From Pseudomonas fragi (GTDB lineage: Bacteria; Pseudomonadota; Gammaproteobacteria; Pseudomonadales; Pseudomonadaceae): DNA of 64,000 nucleotides. The notes beneath the pieces were generated by a model. The model saw nothing but the letters and a program-made list of their open reading frames with translations. It was not told where the DNA came from and did not search any database. The translations under genes and the position numbers were made by a program. Shown here piece by piece: positions 47,152-57,288 of the stretch. The first letter of the stretch is position 1; every line of letters begins with the position of its first letter. The stretch covers positions 682,001-746,000 of the forward strand of contig NZ_CP104861.1 in the NCBI RefSeq assembly GCF_025426255.1, in the 5' to 3' direction.

Positions 47152-48984
47152 CTATTGTGGGGTGCTGGCTTCCGGGGCTTTATCGAGCTTGACCTCGAAT
47201 CCGTACTCGACAGGGTTCAGCGCAATGCGGGCATAGCTTTCCAGTTGGGTCGGCTGGCCATAAAAGTAATGCACGTCGAAGATTGGCGAGCCGTTGGGCT
47301 CGGTCAAATGGCTTACAGCGACCACTTCCTTCAGATAGTTACCCGTGTCGTCCTTGGCGTAAAAGCGCCAGGCTTCGGCCGGGAATAATTTTTGATCAAC
47401 GATCAGTGCGTTGTCTTTGAGCTCAAGGCCTTTGGGCAGGTGAGCGATGTCCAGGGCTTGTTTGTCTATGTCGGCGACAAACAGGGGGATAGAGCCAATC
47501 GCGTACGCCGGTGTTTCGGGAAACAGGTTCAGGTCGTAGGTGATGACACCGGTGTGCGGGTCAACATCAAAGGCTTCGGCAGGCAGCTCAAGTGGCTCGC
47601 CACGGTTGCCATTGTCGTCCTCGGCGAAGAACGTTACAGGTGCGTCAGACGTGTCGGGGAGCGCGCCGAGCATTTCATCATTGAAGGTGGCCGGGTGGCT
47701 GAACTCAATGGTCGCGGCGCTGGCGTCGTCCACTGACTGGCTGATCACGACGCTTTTTTCCAATTGCTCGGGGTCAAGGTTGGCGTCTTTCAGGTAGCTG
47801 GCGGCCTGATCGTCATAGACCACAACGTTGAGCGGGAGCGGCTGGATAGCTTTGCCCACGACGGTTTTGTCGAGCTTGCGCACTGGCAGGTCGAGAGCTT
47901 TGCGGGTGACATTGGCGGTGGAGAAGTCGAGCACGTTGATGTCGACATTTTCGACCACACCGTTGAAGTACACCTTGCTGTAATGGTGGGGGTGTTTTTG
48001 GTCAAAGGCCTTTTGTTCGGTATCCAGTTGCTGCTCGAATGCGTCACTCCAAGCTGTTTGCTTGAGCATTTCGGCCAATTGCTGCTGATAAAAGGCCAGT
48101 TGTTCGGCGTTCTCGTTGATCGAGCCTGCGCGCGACAGGAACTGCCCGGAGTGGTCGCGGGCCTGGATGATCAGCGGGTTGAGCGGGGTGTCGCGTACTT
48201 GCTCGGCCAGCGCGGCGCTGTTGACGATGTCCACCTCGGCAAAGTTTTTGCCCAGTGCCAGCAGGGTCACGCTGATCGTACCGTCGGTGCGGGTTTTACC
48301 CACGTCCTTGCTGCTCAGGTTGAAGTTGACCACTTTGCCTGGCGCAATGACTTCGACTTTGCCGTGCAGCATCAGGGGTTGAGGCTGCTGCGTGTTATCG
48401 ACTTCAATCCCGTCTATGTAGGGGTAGGTGACAGTCAGGTCGTCCGGGTTGCTCAGGTTGGCGCTGGAGGGGCTTAGCTGGATGCCTGGATCGGTTTCGG
48501 ACCATTCTGGTTGAAAGGGTATCTCCTGCTTGTTGCTCAGGGTCACGGACTGCCATTCAAGTGCGTGGGGGAACGGGAACTCGGAGGCGCTGTTGAGCGG
48601 GAACGGGAAGACTGGCTCCAGATCCGTCAGGTAATCGGAGCTGGAGTTTTTGCGCAGTACAAACAGGCCGTTGATATAGGTATCGCTAAGCGCCTGGCTG
48701 CTTGGGTAATGCTTGAGCAGCGCGAGGTCGTCTGTGGCGTACTCGGTCTCAACAGGTTTGTCTTGCAGCTTGAGGCGTGCACGTTCCAGCAATAGCAGGG
48801 AGCCGCCCAGGTCTGCTACAGCGTCTTTGAGCTGTTGGTCCTTGATGGCATCGAGGCTTTTTTCAAATGCCGCGCTGCGCTCTTCCAGGCTGGCCTGCTG
48901 ATGTTTATCGTCAGGGGAGCAGCCGCCGGTGGCGAGCAATGCCATCGAAAGCCCAAAACAAGCCAAGGGGAATCGCAGATCCAT
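47152..48984 (-). CDS. Large lipoprotein of unknown function
   Basis: 610 residues. The signal peptide ends in a lipobox LATGGC, so Cys22 is the lipidated residue; the next residues SPD do not follow the inner-membrane Asp+2 rule, favouring the outer membrane. A helical region (about 30-75, 290-330) is followed by beta-rich segments with repeated short modules such as APVTFFAEDDNGNRGEPL, IPLFVADIDKQALDI and AWRFYAKDDTGNYLKEVV, resembling tandem immunoglobulin-like units. No known domain identified. AGGA lies before ATG. Confidence 0.75.
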   Translation of the reverse strand: MDLRFPLACFGLSMALLATGGCSPDDKHQQASLEERSAAFEKSLDAIKDQQLKDAVADLGGSLLLLERARLKLQDKPVETEYATDDLALLKHYPSSQALSDTYINGLFVLRKNSSSDYLTDLEPVFPFPLNSASEFPFPHALEWQSVTLSNKQEIPFQPEWSETDPGIQLSPSSANLSNPDDLTVTYPYIDGIEVDNTQQPQPLMLHGKVEVIAPGKVVNFNLSSKDVGKTRTDGTISVTLLALGKNFAEVDIVNSAALAEQVRDTPLNPLIIQARDHSGQFLSRAGSINENAEQLAFYQQQLAEMLKQTAWSDAFEQQLDTEQKAFDQKHPHHYSKVYFNGVVENVDINVLDFSTANVTRKALDLPVRKLDKTVVGKAIQPLPLNVVVYDDQAASYLKDANLDPEQLEKSVVISQSVDDASAATIEFSHPATFNDEMLGALPDTSDAPVTFFAEDDNGNRGEPLELPAEAFDVDPHTGVITYDLNLFPETPAYAIGSIPLFVADIDKQALDIAHLPKGLELKDNALIVDQKLFPAEAWRFYAKDDTGNYLKEVVAVSHLTEPNGSPIFDVHYFYGQPTQLESYARIALNPVEYGFEVKLDKAPEASTPQ

Positions 48985-49126
48985 GGTTCGGTTTTCCTGT
49001 CCGTAAACAAAGCTGAGAAGGTGGACACTAGCAGAAATTGTTTTTACAGGCTGTTTCGAAGCCTTTAACTATGCCGTTTTCCCACTGATATACTCGCGCC
49101 CATTTTTTTATTTCCTGTGAGATTCA

Positions 49127-49615
49127 ATGGAACGCTTTATCGAAAACGCAATGTACGCCTCGCGCTGGATCCTGGCGCCGATCTATTTTGGGCTCTCGCT
49201 GGGCTTGCTGGCTTTGGCGTTGAAGTTCTTTCAGGAAGTGTTTCACGTAATCCCTAACGTGTTCGCGCTAAGTGAGTCGGATTTGATCCTGGTCATCCTG
49301 TCGCTGATCGACATGGCGCTGGTGGGCGGTTTGCTGGTGATGGTGATGATCTCCGGTTACGAAAACTTCGTCTCGCAACTGGATATCGACGAACACAAAG
49401 AGAAGCTTAGCTGGTTGGGGACGATGGACTCCACGTCGCTGAAGATGAAAGTAGCGGCTTCGATTGTGGCGATTTCCTCGATCCACCTGCTGCGGGTGTT
49501 TATGGATGCACGCAATATCGAGCCTCAGTACCTGATGTGGTACGTGATTATTCATATGACCTTTGTGATATCGGCGTTTGCGATGGGCTATCTGGATAAA
49601 TTGACCAAACACTGA
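49127..49615 (+). CDS. yqhA: YqhA family membrane protein (UPF0114)
   Basis: 162 residues with three to four transmembrane helices (about 12-35, 52-78, 108-120, 135-157), beginning [20 protein letters not shown], the UPF0114 signature. Function unknown; inner-membrane location. It is divergent from the lipoprotein gene. A TATACT -10-like hexamer lies about 40 bases before the start. Confidence 0.88.
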   Translation: MERFIENAMYASRWILAPIYFGLSLGLLALALKFFQEVFHVIPNVFALSESDLILVILSLIDMALVGGLLVMVMISGYENFVSQLDIDEHKEKLSWLGTMDSTSLKMKVAASIVAISSIHLLRVFMDARNIEPQYLMWYVIIHMTFVISAFAMGYLDKLTKH

Positions 49616-49758
49616 GGTCGGCCGTGCAGGCGTGCACAAACCCGGGCTGCGAAGGCTTTGGGGGCTGTGGTAGTCTGCTGGCCCTTTTTTGGTTCAGGGT
49701 GTCCGGGAGCAGCGGTTAATACGGCTTTTTCTGGGCACCCCCACAGCGGAGCAGTGTT

Positions 49759-50376
49759 ATGTCCGAAGTAAATCTGTCGACCGACGAAACCCGCGTTAGC
49801 TACGGTATTGGCCGTCAGCTGGGTGACCAACTGCGCGACAACCCGCCACCGGGCATCAGCCTGGATGCAATCCTGGCTGGCCTGACTGACGCTTACGCGG
49901 GCAAGGAAAGCCGTGTAGGTCAGGAAGAAATGTCGGCCAGCTTCAAGGTGATCCGCGAGATCATGCAAGCTGAAGCCGCTGCCAAGGCAGAAGCTGCTGC
50001 AGGCGAAGGCAAGGCTTTCCTGGCTGAAAACGCCAAGAAAGACGGCATCACCACTCTGGCTTCCGGCTTGCAATTTGAAGTTGTGACTGCGGGCGAAGGT
50101 GCTAAGCCATCCCGTGAAGACACCGTGCGTGTTCACTACCACGGCACCCTGATCGACGGCACTGTGTTTGACAGCTCCTACGATCGTGGTCAGCCAGCTG
50201 AGTTTCCGGTTGGCGGCGTGATCGCAGGCTGGACTGAAGCCCTGCAACTGATGAACGCCGGCAGCAAATGGCGCATCTACGTGCCGAGCGAACTGGCTTA
50301 CGGCGCGCAAGGCGTTGGCAGCATTGCTCCGCACAGCGTGCTGGTATTCGACGTGGAACTGCTGGACGTTCTGTAA
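49759..50376 (+). CDS. fklB: FKBP-type peptidyl-prolyl isomerase
   Basis: 205 residues. An N-terminal helical dimerisation domain (about 1-90, VSYGIGRQLGDQLRDN) is followed by an FKBP catalytic domain (about 105-205: VRVHYHGTLIDGTVFDSSYD, FPVGGVIAGWTEALQLM, YVPSELAYGAQGVG). No signal peptide, so cytoplasmic FklB rather than FkpA. It isomerises X-Pro bonds. GCGGAG lies before ATG. Confidence 0.93.
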   Translation: MSEVNLSTDETRVSYGIGRQLGDQLRDNPPPGISLDAILAGLTDAYAGKESRVGQEEMSASFKVIREIMQAEAAAKAEAAAGEGKAFLAENAKKDGITTLASGLQFEVVTAGEGAKPSREDTVRVHYHGTLIDGTVFDSSYDRGQPAEFPVGGVIAGWTEALQLMNAGSKWRIYVPSELAYGAQGVGSIAPHSVLVFDVELLDVL

Positions 50377-50397
50377 GAACTCGGCGCTTTAACGTTG

Positions 50398-50460
50398 TAG
50401 AGCGGGCTTGCTGGCGATCGGGATGACTGTGTGTCGTCTGTATCGCGAGCAAGCCCGTTT
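50398..50460. repeat. REP-type palindrome, short form
   Basis: GTAGAGCGGGCTTGCTGGCG pairs with CGCGAGCAAGCCCG; it lies between convergent fklB and the Fur-box gene. Confidence 0.75.
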
Positions 50461-50474
50461 GCTTTTGGCGCACG

Positions 50475-50747
50475 TCATATTTCTATTTTGGCGTGATGCT
50501 CGTGAGTGTCGGTCGTGCCGATTGGGCGCAATGCCCGGGCATAGCAGAACAGAAACAAGTTACGCACCAACTCCTTGAGCACCACCGGCTCGCTTGAGTT
50601 GAGACCGTTGAAATCCAGGTCGCCCTGATCCTGTAGTTCGTTTAGCGCTTCTTCTTCCAGTACGGCACAGACTTCCCCGGTTTCCCGATGCAGGATTCGC
50701 AGGTAGGGATGTGGACGGTCCAGCCAGGCATCAATCAAATAAGTCAT
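50475..50747 (-). CDS. Small Fur-box-linked conserved protein
   Basis: 90 residues. ATG at 50747 is chosen because AAGGAG lies 9 bases upstream; the ATG at 50756 would touch the ribosome site. Sequence MTYLIDAWLDRPHPYLRILH, then an acidic middle and VVLKELVRNLFLFCYARALR. No signal peptide or membrane helix. A strong Fur box lies just upstream. It corresponds in position to P. aeruginosa PA4570, which I recall as iron-responsive. Function unknown. Confidence 0.8.
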   Translation of the reverse strand: MTYLIDAWLDRPHPYLRILHRETGEVCAVLEEEALNELQDQGDLDFNGLNSSEPVVLKELVRNLFLFCYARALRPIGTTDTHEHHAKIEI

Positions 50748-50774
50748 GTGTGTCATCTCCTTGATGAATACCAA

Positions 50775-50789
50775 TGAGAATAATTCTTA
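50775..50789 (-). promoter_or_regulatory. Fur box of the small gene at 50475-50747
   Basis: TGAGAAT-A-ATTCTTA matches the Fur 7-1-7 repeat at 13 of 14 arm positions, 28 bases upstream of the start codon. Confidence 0.85.
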
Positions 50790-50904
50790 TTCAATTAATA
50801 GCAAGTGCCTATTGGCGGATTTGTATTTTTTCTGGATAAAAACTGCTGCCGATCAAAGCGGCTGGCTTTTTGATATTGCGAAGGGGTGGGGCGGGGGAGG
50901 TCGC

Positions 50905-50931
50905 ACCTTCCTGCGCGAAACGCAGGAAGGT
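50905..50931 (-). terminator. Hairpin after yjdM
   Basis: A perfect 11-bp stem ACCTTCCTGCG/CGCAGGAAGGT with a 5-base loop lies 12 bases beyond the yjdM stop. There is no T-run, so it may mark an mRNA 3' end or a weak terminator. Confidence 0.5.
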
Positions 50932-50942
50932 AAGCAACAGAA

Positions 50943-51284
50943 TCAGACTTTGCGTACGAACTCGGACTTGAGTTTCATTGGACCAATACCGTCGATCTTG
51001 CAGTCGATATCGTGGTCGCCATCGCACAGACGAATATTTTTGACCTTGGTGCCGACTTTGACCACCAGGGACGTGCCCTTGATTTTCAGGTCCTTGATTA
51101 CGGTAATAGTGTCACCGTCGACCAGAATAGTGCCCGCGGAGTCTTTGTAGACTTTTTCATCGCTGGCTTCTTCAGCCTCGCCGTTGGCGGACCACTCATG
51201 GGCGCATTCCGGGCAGATCAGCTGAGCGCCGTCTTCGTAGGTGTATTCGGAATTGCATTTTGGGCAGGGTGGCAACGTGCTCAC
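50943..51284 (-). CDS. yjdM: YjdM/PhnA zinc-ribbon protein
   Basis: 113 residues from a GTG start with AGGAG upstream. N-terminal zinc ribbon [21 protein letters not shown] (two CxxC pairs) and a C-terminal PhnA domain ([29 protein letters not shown]). Despite the historical PhnA name it is not tied to phosphonate use. Function unknown. Confidence 0.9.
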   Translation of the reverse strand: MSTLPPCPKCNSEYTYEDGAQLICPECAHEWSANGEAEEASDEKVYKDSAGTILVDGDTITVIKDLKIKGTSLVVKVGTKVKNIRLCDGDHDIDCKIDGIGPMKLKSEFVRKV

Positions 51285-51374
51285 TAAAGCTCCTTAAGAG
51301 TCAGGATGGCTAAAAGGCACGCATTATATAGGGTTTTGTTGGCGGGCGGGTAAACGTGGAGCTTTACCGAACGC

Positions 51375-51474
51375 GTAGCCGCTGCCGCAGGCTGCGACGG
51401 GCTGCGCAGCGACCCTTCTTGAATGCTCAAGCGAAGGTCCTGCGGCCCTTGTCGCAGCCTGCGGCAGCGGCTAC
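51375..51474. repeat. REP-type palindrome (GTAGCCGCTGCCG family)
   Basis: GTAGCCGCTGCCGCAGGCTG and CAGCCTGCGGCAGCGGCTAC are perfect inverted arms, downstream of ispB. Confidence 0.9.
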
Positions 51475-51486
51475 AGCGTCACGGGA

Positions 51487-52455
51487 TCAGTGCGTACGCG
51501 CTACCGCAAATTCACTCAGTTCCACCAGCGCGTCGCGGTATTCGCTTGGCGGCAGGGCTTCAAGGCAAACAATGGCACGGGCAACGTAGTCGCGAGCCAA
51601 TTGTGCGGTGTACTCCAGCGAACCAGAGGCCTCAACGGCAGCACGAATGCTTTCAAGGTCCTCAATGCCACCTTTCTGGATGGCTTTGCGTACCAGGGCA
51701 GCCTGCTCGGGTGTGCCTTCACGCATGGTGTAGATCAGCGGCAGGGTCGGCTTGCCTTCAGCCAGGTCGTCACCGACGTTCTTGCCCAGGGTTTCGGCGT
51801 CACCGCGGTAGTCGAGCAGGTCGTCCACCAACTGGAAAGCCACGCCCAGGTGATCACCAAAGGTACGCAGCGCTTCGCTTTGTTCTGGTGTGGCACCGGC
51901 CAGTGCCGCAGCGCTGTGGGTCGAAGCCTCGAAAAGCATCGCGGTTTTACCGCGAATGACTTCCATATAGGTTTCTTCGGTGGTGCTGGCGTCGCGCACT
52001 TTAGACAGCTGCAATACTTCGCCTTCGGCAATGATGCGGGTAGCTTGCGACAGGATTTTCATCACTGGCATCGAGCCCAGCTCAACCATCATTTCGAAGG
52101 AGCGCGAGTACAGGAAGTCGCCGACCAGCACGCTGGGTGCGTTGCCCCACGTAGCATTGGCCGTTTTGCGGCCACGGCGCATGCCCGACATGTCGACCAC
52201 GTCGTCGTGCAGCAGGGTCGCGGTGTGCAGGAACTCGATGGTCGCTGCCAGCAGACGCATATCGTCGCCTTCGCGGCCAAGGGCCTTGCCACACAACAGC
52301 ACTAATAAAGGACGAAGGCGTTTGCCTCCAGCCGAAGTAATGTAGTCGCCGATTTTTGAGACCAGCGGCACGCGTGAAGTCAGCTGCTTCTTGATGATGC
52401 CATCGACGGCGCTAAAATCGTCCGCCACCGCGCGGTAGAAAGCTTGGGGTTGCAT
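51487..52455 (-). CDS. ispB: Octaprenyl/polyprenyl diphosphate synthase
   Basis: 322 residues, typical IspB. First aspartate-rich motif [20 protein letters not shown] (about 80-99), second motif [12 protein letters not shown] (about 208-219), and conserved [10 protein letters not shown] near the N-terminus. It makes the long prenyl chain of ubiquinone; Pseudomonas ubiquinone is mainly UQ-9, so the product may be solanesyl diphosphate. Divergent from rplU, as in many gamma-proteobacteria. Confidence 0.93.
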   Translation of the reverse strand: MQPQAFYRAVADDFSAVDGIIKKQLTSRVPLVSKIGDYITSAGGKRLRPLLVLLCGKALGREGDDMRLLAATIEFLHTATLLHDDVVDMSGMRRGRKTANATWGNAPSVLVGDFLYSRSFEMMVELGSMPVMKILSQATRIIAEGEVLQLSKVRDASTTEETYMEVIRGKTAMLFEASTHSAAALAGATPEQSEALRTFGDHLGVAFQLVDDLLDYRGDAETLGKNVGDDLAEGKPTLPLIYTMREGTPEQAALVRKAIQKGGIEDLESIRAAVEASGSLEYTAQLARDYVARAIVCLEALPPSEYRDALVELSEFAVARTH

Positions 52456-52534
52456 CAGCGACAGGTGCTCCAGAAGGGTTGCGCGGCATGCTAGGTCGGG
52501 GGGCTGGGCCTGTCAAGGCGCGATGGACGGCCCC

Positions 52535-52563
52535 TTGCAACCCTGGCATGGCTTGCGTACAAT
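52535..52563 (+). promoter_or_regulatory. Sigma-70 promoter of rplU-rpmA
   Basis: TTGCAA (52535-52540), a 17-base spacer and TACAAT (52558-52563) lie 134 bases before rplU. Confidence 0.8.
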
Positions 52564-52696
52564 CGCGCACCCTGAACTTCCTGGGCAGCACCTGCCTTAC
52601 GCAATTGCACTTGGGCCGTTCCAGCCCCATGCAGCCATGCCAGCCAATACCTTTACCTATAAAGAGCTGGGTGAGCAGGATTATCGGAGAAATACC

Positions 52697-53011
52697 ATGT
52701 CGTACGCAGTAATCGTTACTGGTGGCAAGCAATACAAAGTAGCTCCAGGTGAATACCTGAAGATCGAAAAACTGGAAATCGCTACCGGCGAATCCGTAAC
52801 TTTTGATCGCGTTCTGTTGGTCGCCAATGGCGACGACGTAAACATCGGCGCTCCAGTTGTTCCTGGCGCCACTGTTGTTGCTGAAGTGATCTCCCAAGGT
52901 CGTCACGATAAAATCCGCATCATCAAGTTCCGTCGTCGTAAGCACCACATGAAGCGTATGGGCCACCGCCAGTGGTACACCGAGATCAAAATCACCGGTA
53001 TTCAGGCTTAA
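52697..53011 (+). CDS. rplU: 50S ribosomal protein L21
   Basis: 104 residues, [20 protein letters not shown] to the basic [20 protein letters not shown]. It binds 23S rRNA in the large subunit. CGGAGA lies 6 bases before ATG; a longer open frame upstream has no matching sequence. First of rplU-rpmA. Confidence 0.98.
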   Translation: MSYAVIVTGGKQYKVAPGEYLKIEKLEIATGESVTFDRVLLVANGDDVNIGAPVVPGATVVAEVISQGRHDKIRIIKFRRRKHHMKRMGHRQWYTEIKITGIQA

Positions 53012-53045
53012 TTTCAGCCTAATTCCTCACTAGGAGAATTGACTC

Positions 53046-53321
53046 ATGGCACACAAAAAAGCTGGTGGTAGTACCCGTAACGGTCGCGACTCAGAAGCCA
53101 AACGCCTTGGCGTGAAGATGTATGGCGGCCAGGCTATCATTCCGGGCAACATCATCGTGCGTCAGCGCGGCACCCAATTCCACGCTGGCTACGGCGTTGG
53201 TATGGGCAAAGATCACACCCTGTTCGCGAAAGTGGAAGGCGTGATCAAGTTCCAGGTTAAAGGCGCCTTCGGTCGTCGCTATGTAAGCATCGTTCCGAAG
53301 ACTGCAGTCGTCGCGGCGTAA
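53046..53321 (+). CDS. rpmA: 50S ribosomal protein L27
   Basis: 91 residues, [21 protein letters not shown]27 reaches the peptidyl-transferase centre with its N-terminus, here directly AHKKAGG without the cleavable extension of Firmicutes. It lies 34 bases after rplU, with AGGAG upstream, and ends in a strong terminator. Confidence 0.98.
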   Translation: MAHKKAGGSTRNGRDSEAKRLGVKMYGGQAIIPGNIIVRQRGTQFHAGYGVGMGKDHTLFAKVEGVIKFQVKGAFGRRYVSIVPKTAVVAA

Positions 53322-53339
53322 TAGCTTGGTAGCTGGAAG

Positions 53340-53365
53340 AGCCCTGTCTTGCGACGGGGCTTTTT
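53340..53365 (+). terminator. Terminator of rplU-rpmA
   Basis: A 9-bp stem AGCCCTGTC/GACGGGGCT (one G-U) with a TTGC loop is followed by TTTTT. Confidence 0.92.
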
Positions 53366-53500
53366 CGTTTGTGGGGTGAGTCTCTTGCAAAACTGTTTGT
53401 ATGGGCTGCTGGCGCTGGATTTTACGGTCGTTGATTGAGGTCGCTGCGCTCATTTTTGCAAGAGTCTTATGTCTTGGTTTTTATCGGCTCGTCCTGATGA

Positions 53501-54745
<1,245 letters not shown>

Positions 54746-54765
54746 TTCGTTGCAGTAAACTACAG

Positions 54766-54788
54766 CGCCGCTCCATGAGCGGCGTTTT
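54766..54788 (+). terminator. Terminator after obgE
   Basis: A 7-bp stem CGCCGCT/AGCGGCG with a 5-base loop is followed by TTTT. Confidence 0.75.
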
Positions 54789-54868
54789 AGCATCTACGAT
54801 TTGGTAATCAAAAATAATTCCATGGGTGGCGCTCGGTCGCGCTGCTCTCAGGCATAGGTTGGATGATG

Positions 54869-55987
54869 ATGCGGAGCAAGGTGACGGGTGCACAGCGCTG
54901 GGTTGTTAAGATCGGCAGCGCGTTGCTGACAGCGGATGGCAAGGGTCTGGATCGCGCCGCGATGGGCGTTTGGGTCGAGCAGATGGTGGCCTTGCACGAG
55001 GCGGGCGTTGAGCTGGTGCTGGTGTCTTCGGGTGCGGTTGCGGCCGGGATGAGTCGCCTGGGCTGGACGGTGCGACCGAGTGCCATGCACGAGCTGCAAG
55101 CGGCTGCGGCCATTGGCCAGATGGGCTTGGTACAGGCCTGGGAGTCGAGTTTTGCCGAGCACTCCCGGCACACGGCGCAAATCCTGCTGACCCATGACGA
55201 TCTGTCTGATCGCAAGCGTTATCTCAATGCTCGCAGCACTCTGCGTGCGCTGGTGGAATTGGGTGTGATCCCGGTCATTAATGAAAATGACACGGTGGTT
55301 ACGGACGAAATCCGCTTCGGTGATAACGATACGCTGGCGGCGCTGGTGGCCAATCTGGTTGAGGCGGACCTGTTGGTGATTTTGACCGATCGCGACGGCA
55401 TGTTTGATGCCGATCCGCGCACTAACCCTGATGCAAAAATGATCTACGAAGCGCGTGCCGATGATCCTGCGCTGGATGCGGTGGCGGGTGGTACCGGTGG
55501 GGCTCTGGGGCGTGGTGGCATGCAGACAAAACTGCGTGCAGCGCGTCTGGCGGCTCGCTCCGGGGCGCACACGATTATCGTGGGCGGGCGTCTGGAGCGT
55601 GTGCTGGATCGTCTTAAGGCTGGCGAGCGTCTGGGAACATTGCTGTCGCCTGAGCGTGGCCTGCTGGCGGCGCGCAAGCAGTGGCTGGCCGGGCATCTGC
55701 AAACCCGAGGCACGCTGGTACTGGATGATGGTGCTGTCGCTGCGTTGTCCCAGGGCAACAAAAGCCTGCTGCCAGTGGGGGTCAAGGCGGTTCAGGGTGG
55801 TTTCCGGCGCGGCGAGATGGTGGTGTGCGTGGCATCGGACGGTCGAGAAATTGCCCGTGGCCTGGCTAACTACAGCGCTGGCGAAGCGCAAAAAATTATT
55901 GGGCAGTCGTCGGATGCGATTGTCGGTTTGTTGGGATATATGGCGGAGCCTGAGCTGGTTCACCGCGATAACCTGATTCTGGTTTGA
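54869..55987 (+). CDS. proB: Glutamate 5-kinase
   Basis: 372 residues counted from the third of three tandem ATGs (54863, 54866, 54869); [20 protein letters not shown] is the family N-terminus. Amino-acid kinase domain (about 1-255, [33 protein letters not shown], GTGGMxTK-like [16 protein letters not shown]) and C-terminal PUA domain (about 275-365). It phosphorylates glutamate in proline synthesis and is feedback-inhibited by proline in the family. creA follows 14 bases later. Confidence 0.95.
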   Translation: MRSKVTGAQRWVVKIGSALLTADGKGLDRAAMGVWVEQMVALHEAGVELVLVSSGAVAAGMSRLGWTVRPSAMHELQAAAAIGQMGLVQAWESSFAEHSRHTAQILLTHDDLSDRKRYLNARSTLRALVELGVIPVINENDTVVTDEIRFGDNDTLAALVANLVEADLLVILTDRDGMFDADPRTNPDAKMIYEARADDPALDAVAGGTGGALGRGGMQTKLRAARLAARSGAHTIIVGGRLERVLDRLKAGERLGTLLSPERGLLAARKQWLAGHLQTRGTLVLDDGAVAALSQGNKSLLPVGVKAVQGGFRRGEMVVCVASDGREIARGLANYSAGEAQKIIGQSSDAIVGLLGYMAEPELVHRDNLILV

Positions 55988-56001
55988 TTTTGAGGTGTTC
56001 T

Positions 56002-56463
56002 ATGCGCTTGATTGGCGGTTTGTTGGGGTTGATATTGGCGGTGCCGTTGCTGGCATCGGCTGAAGAGATTGGCTCGGTGTCGACGGTATTCAAGTTTGTC
56101 GGGCCGAATGATCGCATTGTGGTCGAAGCGTTTGATGATCCCAAGGTAGATGGCGTGACTTGCTACCTGTCTCGTGCCAAAACGGGCGGCATGAAAGGTG
56201 GTCTGGGCTTGGCTGAGGATCGTGCTGAGGCGTCGATTGCGTGCCGTCAGACCGGTCCGATCAGCTTCAAGGGTGACCTGAAGGATGGCGACGAGGTGTT
56301 CAAGGAGCGCACGTCCTTGGTATTCAAGACTATGCAGGTCGTGCGATTCCTCGACAAGAAGCGCAATACGTTGGTGTATCTGGTGTATAGCGACCGTCTG
56401 ATCGAAGGTAGCCCGCAGAATGCGGTAACGGCGATCCCGATTTTGCCGTGGCCGCACGAGTAA
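56002..56463 (+). CDS. creA: CreA family protein
   Basis: 153 residues from ATG at 56002, preceded by TGAGG. A signal peptide (about 1-20, ending ASA) is followed by the CreA domain ([54 protein letters not shown]). Periplasmic, function unknown. Co-transcribed with proB by spacing. Confidence 0.92.
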   Translation: MRLIGGLLGLILAVPLLASAEEIGSVSTVFKFVGPNDRIVVEAFDDPKVDGVTCYLSRAKTGGMKGGLGLAEDRAEASIACRQTGPISFKGDLKDGDEVFKERTSLVFKTMQVVRFLDKKRNTLVYLVYSDRLIEGSPQNAVTAIPILPWPHE

Positions 56464-56474
56464 CGGGTCTTAAT

Positions 56475-56505
56475 AAAAAAGCTGCGGTTATCGCAGCTTT
56501 TTTTT
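56475..56505. terminator. Strong terminator after proB-creA
   Basis: A 12-bp stem AAAAAAGCTGCG/CGCAGCTTTTTT with a 5-base loop and T-run on +. Confidence 0.94.
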
Positions 56506-56533
56506 GCCGATATTTTGCTGCGTTGTCGCTTTT

Positions 56534-56674
56534 GTAGCCGCTGAGGAGTGGGGCGAGGCTGCGTTCGGCGGCGAAGCCGTCGCAAAACCATGGGGAGCGG
56601 GTGTTGCGAGGGCTATCGGGTTTGCGAATAGTTCACGCTTGAGCGCAGCCTCGCTCCGCTCCTCAGCGGCTACA
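56534..56674. repeat. Long inverted repeat, GTAGCCGCTGAGGAG variant
   Basis: GTAGCCGCTGAGGAGTGGGG and its near-inverse ending CTCCTCAGCGGCTAC (arms about 35 bases with mismatches). It is related to the 15038-15180 element by the central GCTGCGTTCGGCGGCGAAGC block. Confidence 0.8.
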
Positions 56675-56717
56675 GGATGTGCATTGTGTTCGGGAAGGGT
56701 GTCAAATCGCAGGCAAT

Positions 56718-56745
56718 AAAAAACCGACCCTGAGGTCGGTTTTTT
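56718..56745 (-). terminator. Terminator of rpsT
   Basis: A perfect 12-bp stem AAAAAACCGACC/GGTCGGTTTTTT with a 4-base loop. It reads as a terminator on the minus strand and is symmetric enough to work on both. Confidence 0.93.
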
Positions 56746-56759
56746 AAAAAGCTTATCGC

Positions 56760-57038
56760 TTAAGCGGCAGTCGCAAGGTTCAACGCCTTGACGTGGCCAT
56801 TCAGGCGGCTCTTATGGCGAGCAGCTTTGTTCTTGTGGATGATGCCTTTATCGGCCATACGGTCGATAACAGGTACAGCCAGAACATAAGCAGCTTGCGC
56901 TTTAGCAGCGTCTTTTGCGTCAATGGCTTTAACTACATTCTTGATGTAGGTACGAACCATGGAACGCAGGCTGGCGTTGTGGCTGCGACGCTTCTCAGCC
57001 TGTTTTGCACGTTTTTTGGCGGAAGGTGTGTTGGCCAC
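56760..57038 (-). CDS. rpsT: 30S ribosomal protein S20
   Basis: 92 residues, [20 protein letters not shown], helical and very basic; binds 16S rRNA. The start is GTG at 57038 with GAGGAG upstream. A non-ATG start is also the rule for E. coli rpsT (UUG), where it matters for autoregulation. Divergent from murJ. Confidence 0.97.
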   Translation of the reverse strand: MANTPSAKKRAKQAEKRRSHNASLRSMVRTYIKNVVKAIDAKDAAKAQAAYVLAVPVIDRMADKGIIHKNKAARHKSRLNGHVKALNLATAA

Positions 57039-57090
57039 CGTCGAGCTCCTCGAAAGACTTTTGGGAAATAACAAACAAAATAGGCCGCGA

Positions 57091-57119
57091 ATCATGCCGA
57101 TGACGAGAACTCTTGTCAA
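57091..57119 (-). promoter_or_regulatory. Sigma-70 promoter of rpsT
   Basis: On the minus strand TTGACA (57119-57114), a 17-base spacer and CATGAT (57096-57091), about 53 bases before the GTG start. Confidence 0.75.
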
Positions 57120-57288
57120 GGGCGTTTGATGCGATCCGCTGAGTGGTGGATCGAGGCAGACGGGATATTTATTTCCGGCGCTTGACCTGTAAACTCGCGA
57201 GCTTGGCTCTGTGCTGTTGCGGCGCGCAGTATCGCATAAGTGGGCGCTTTGTACGCCTGCTCTTTCTCTATAGGCAAAAACTCTTTCA

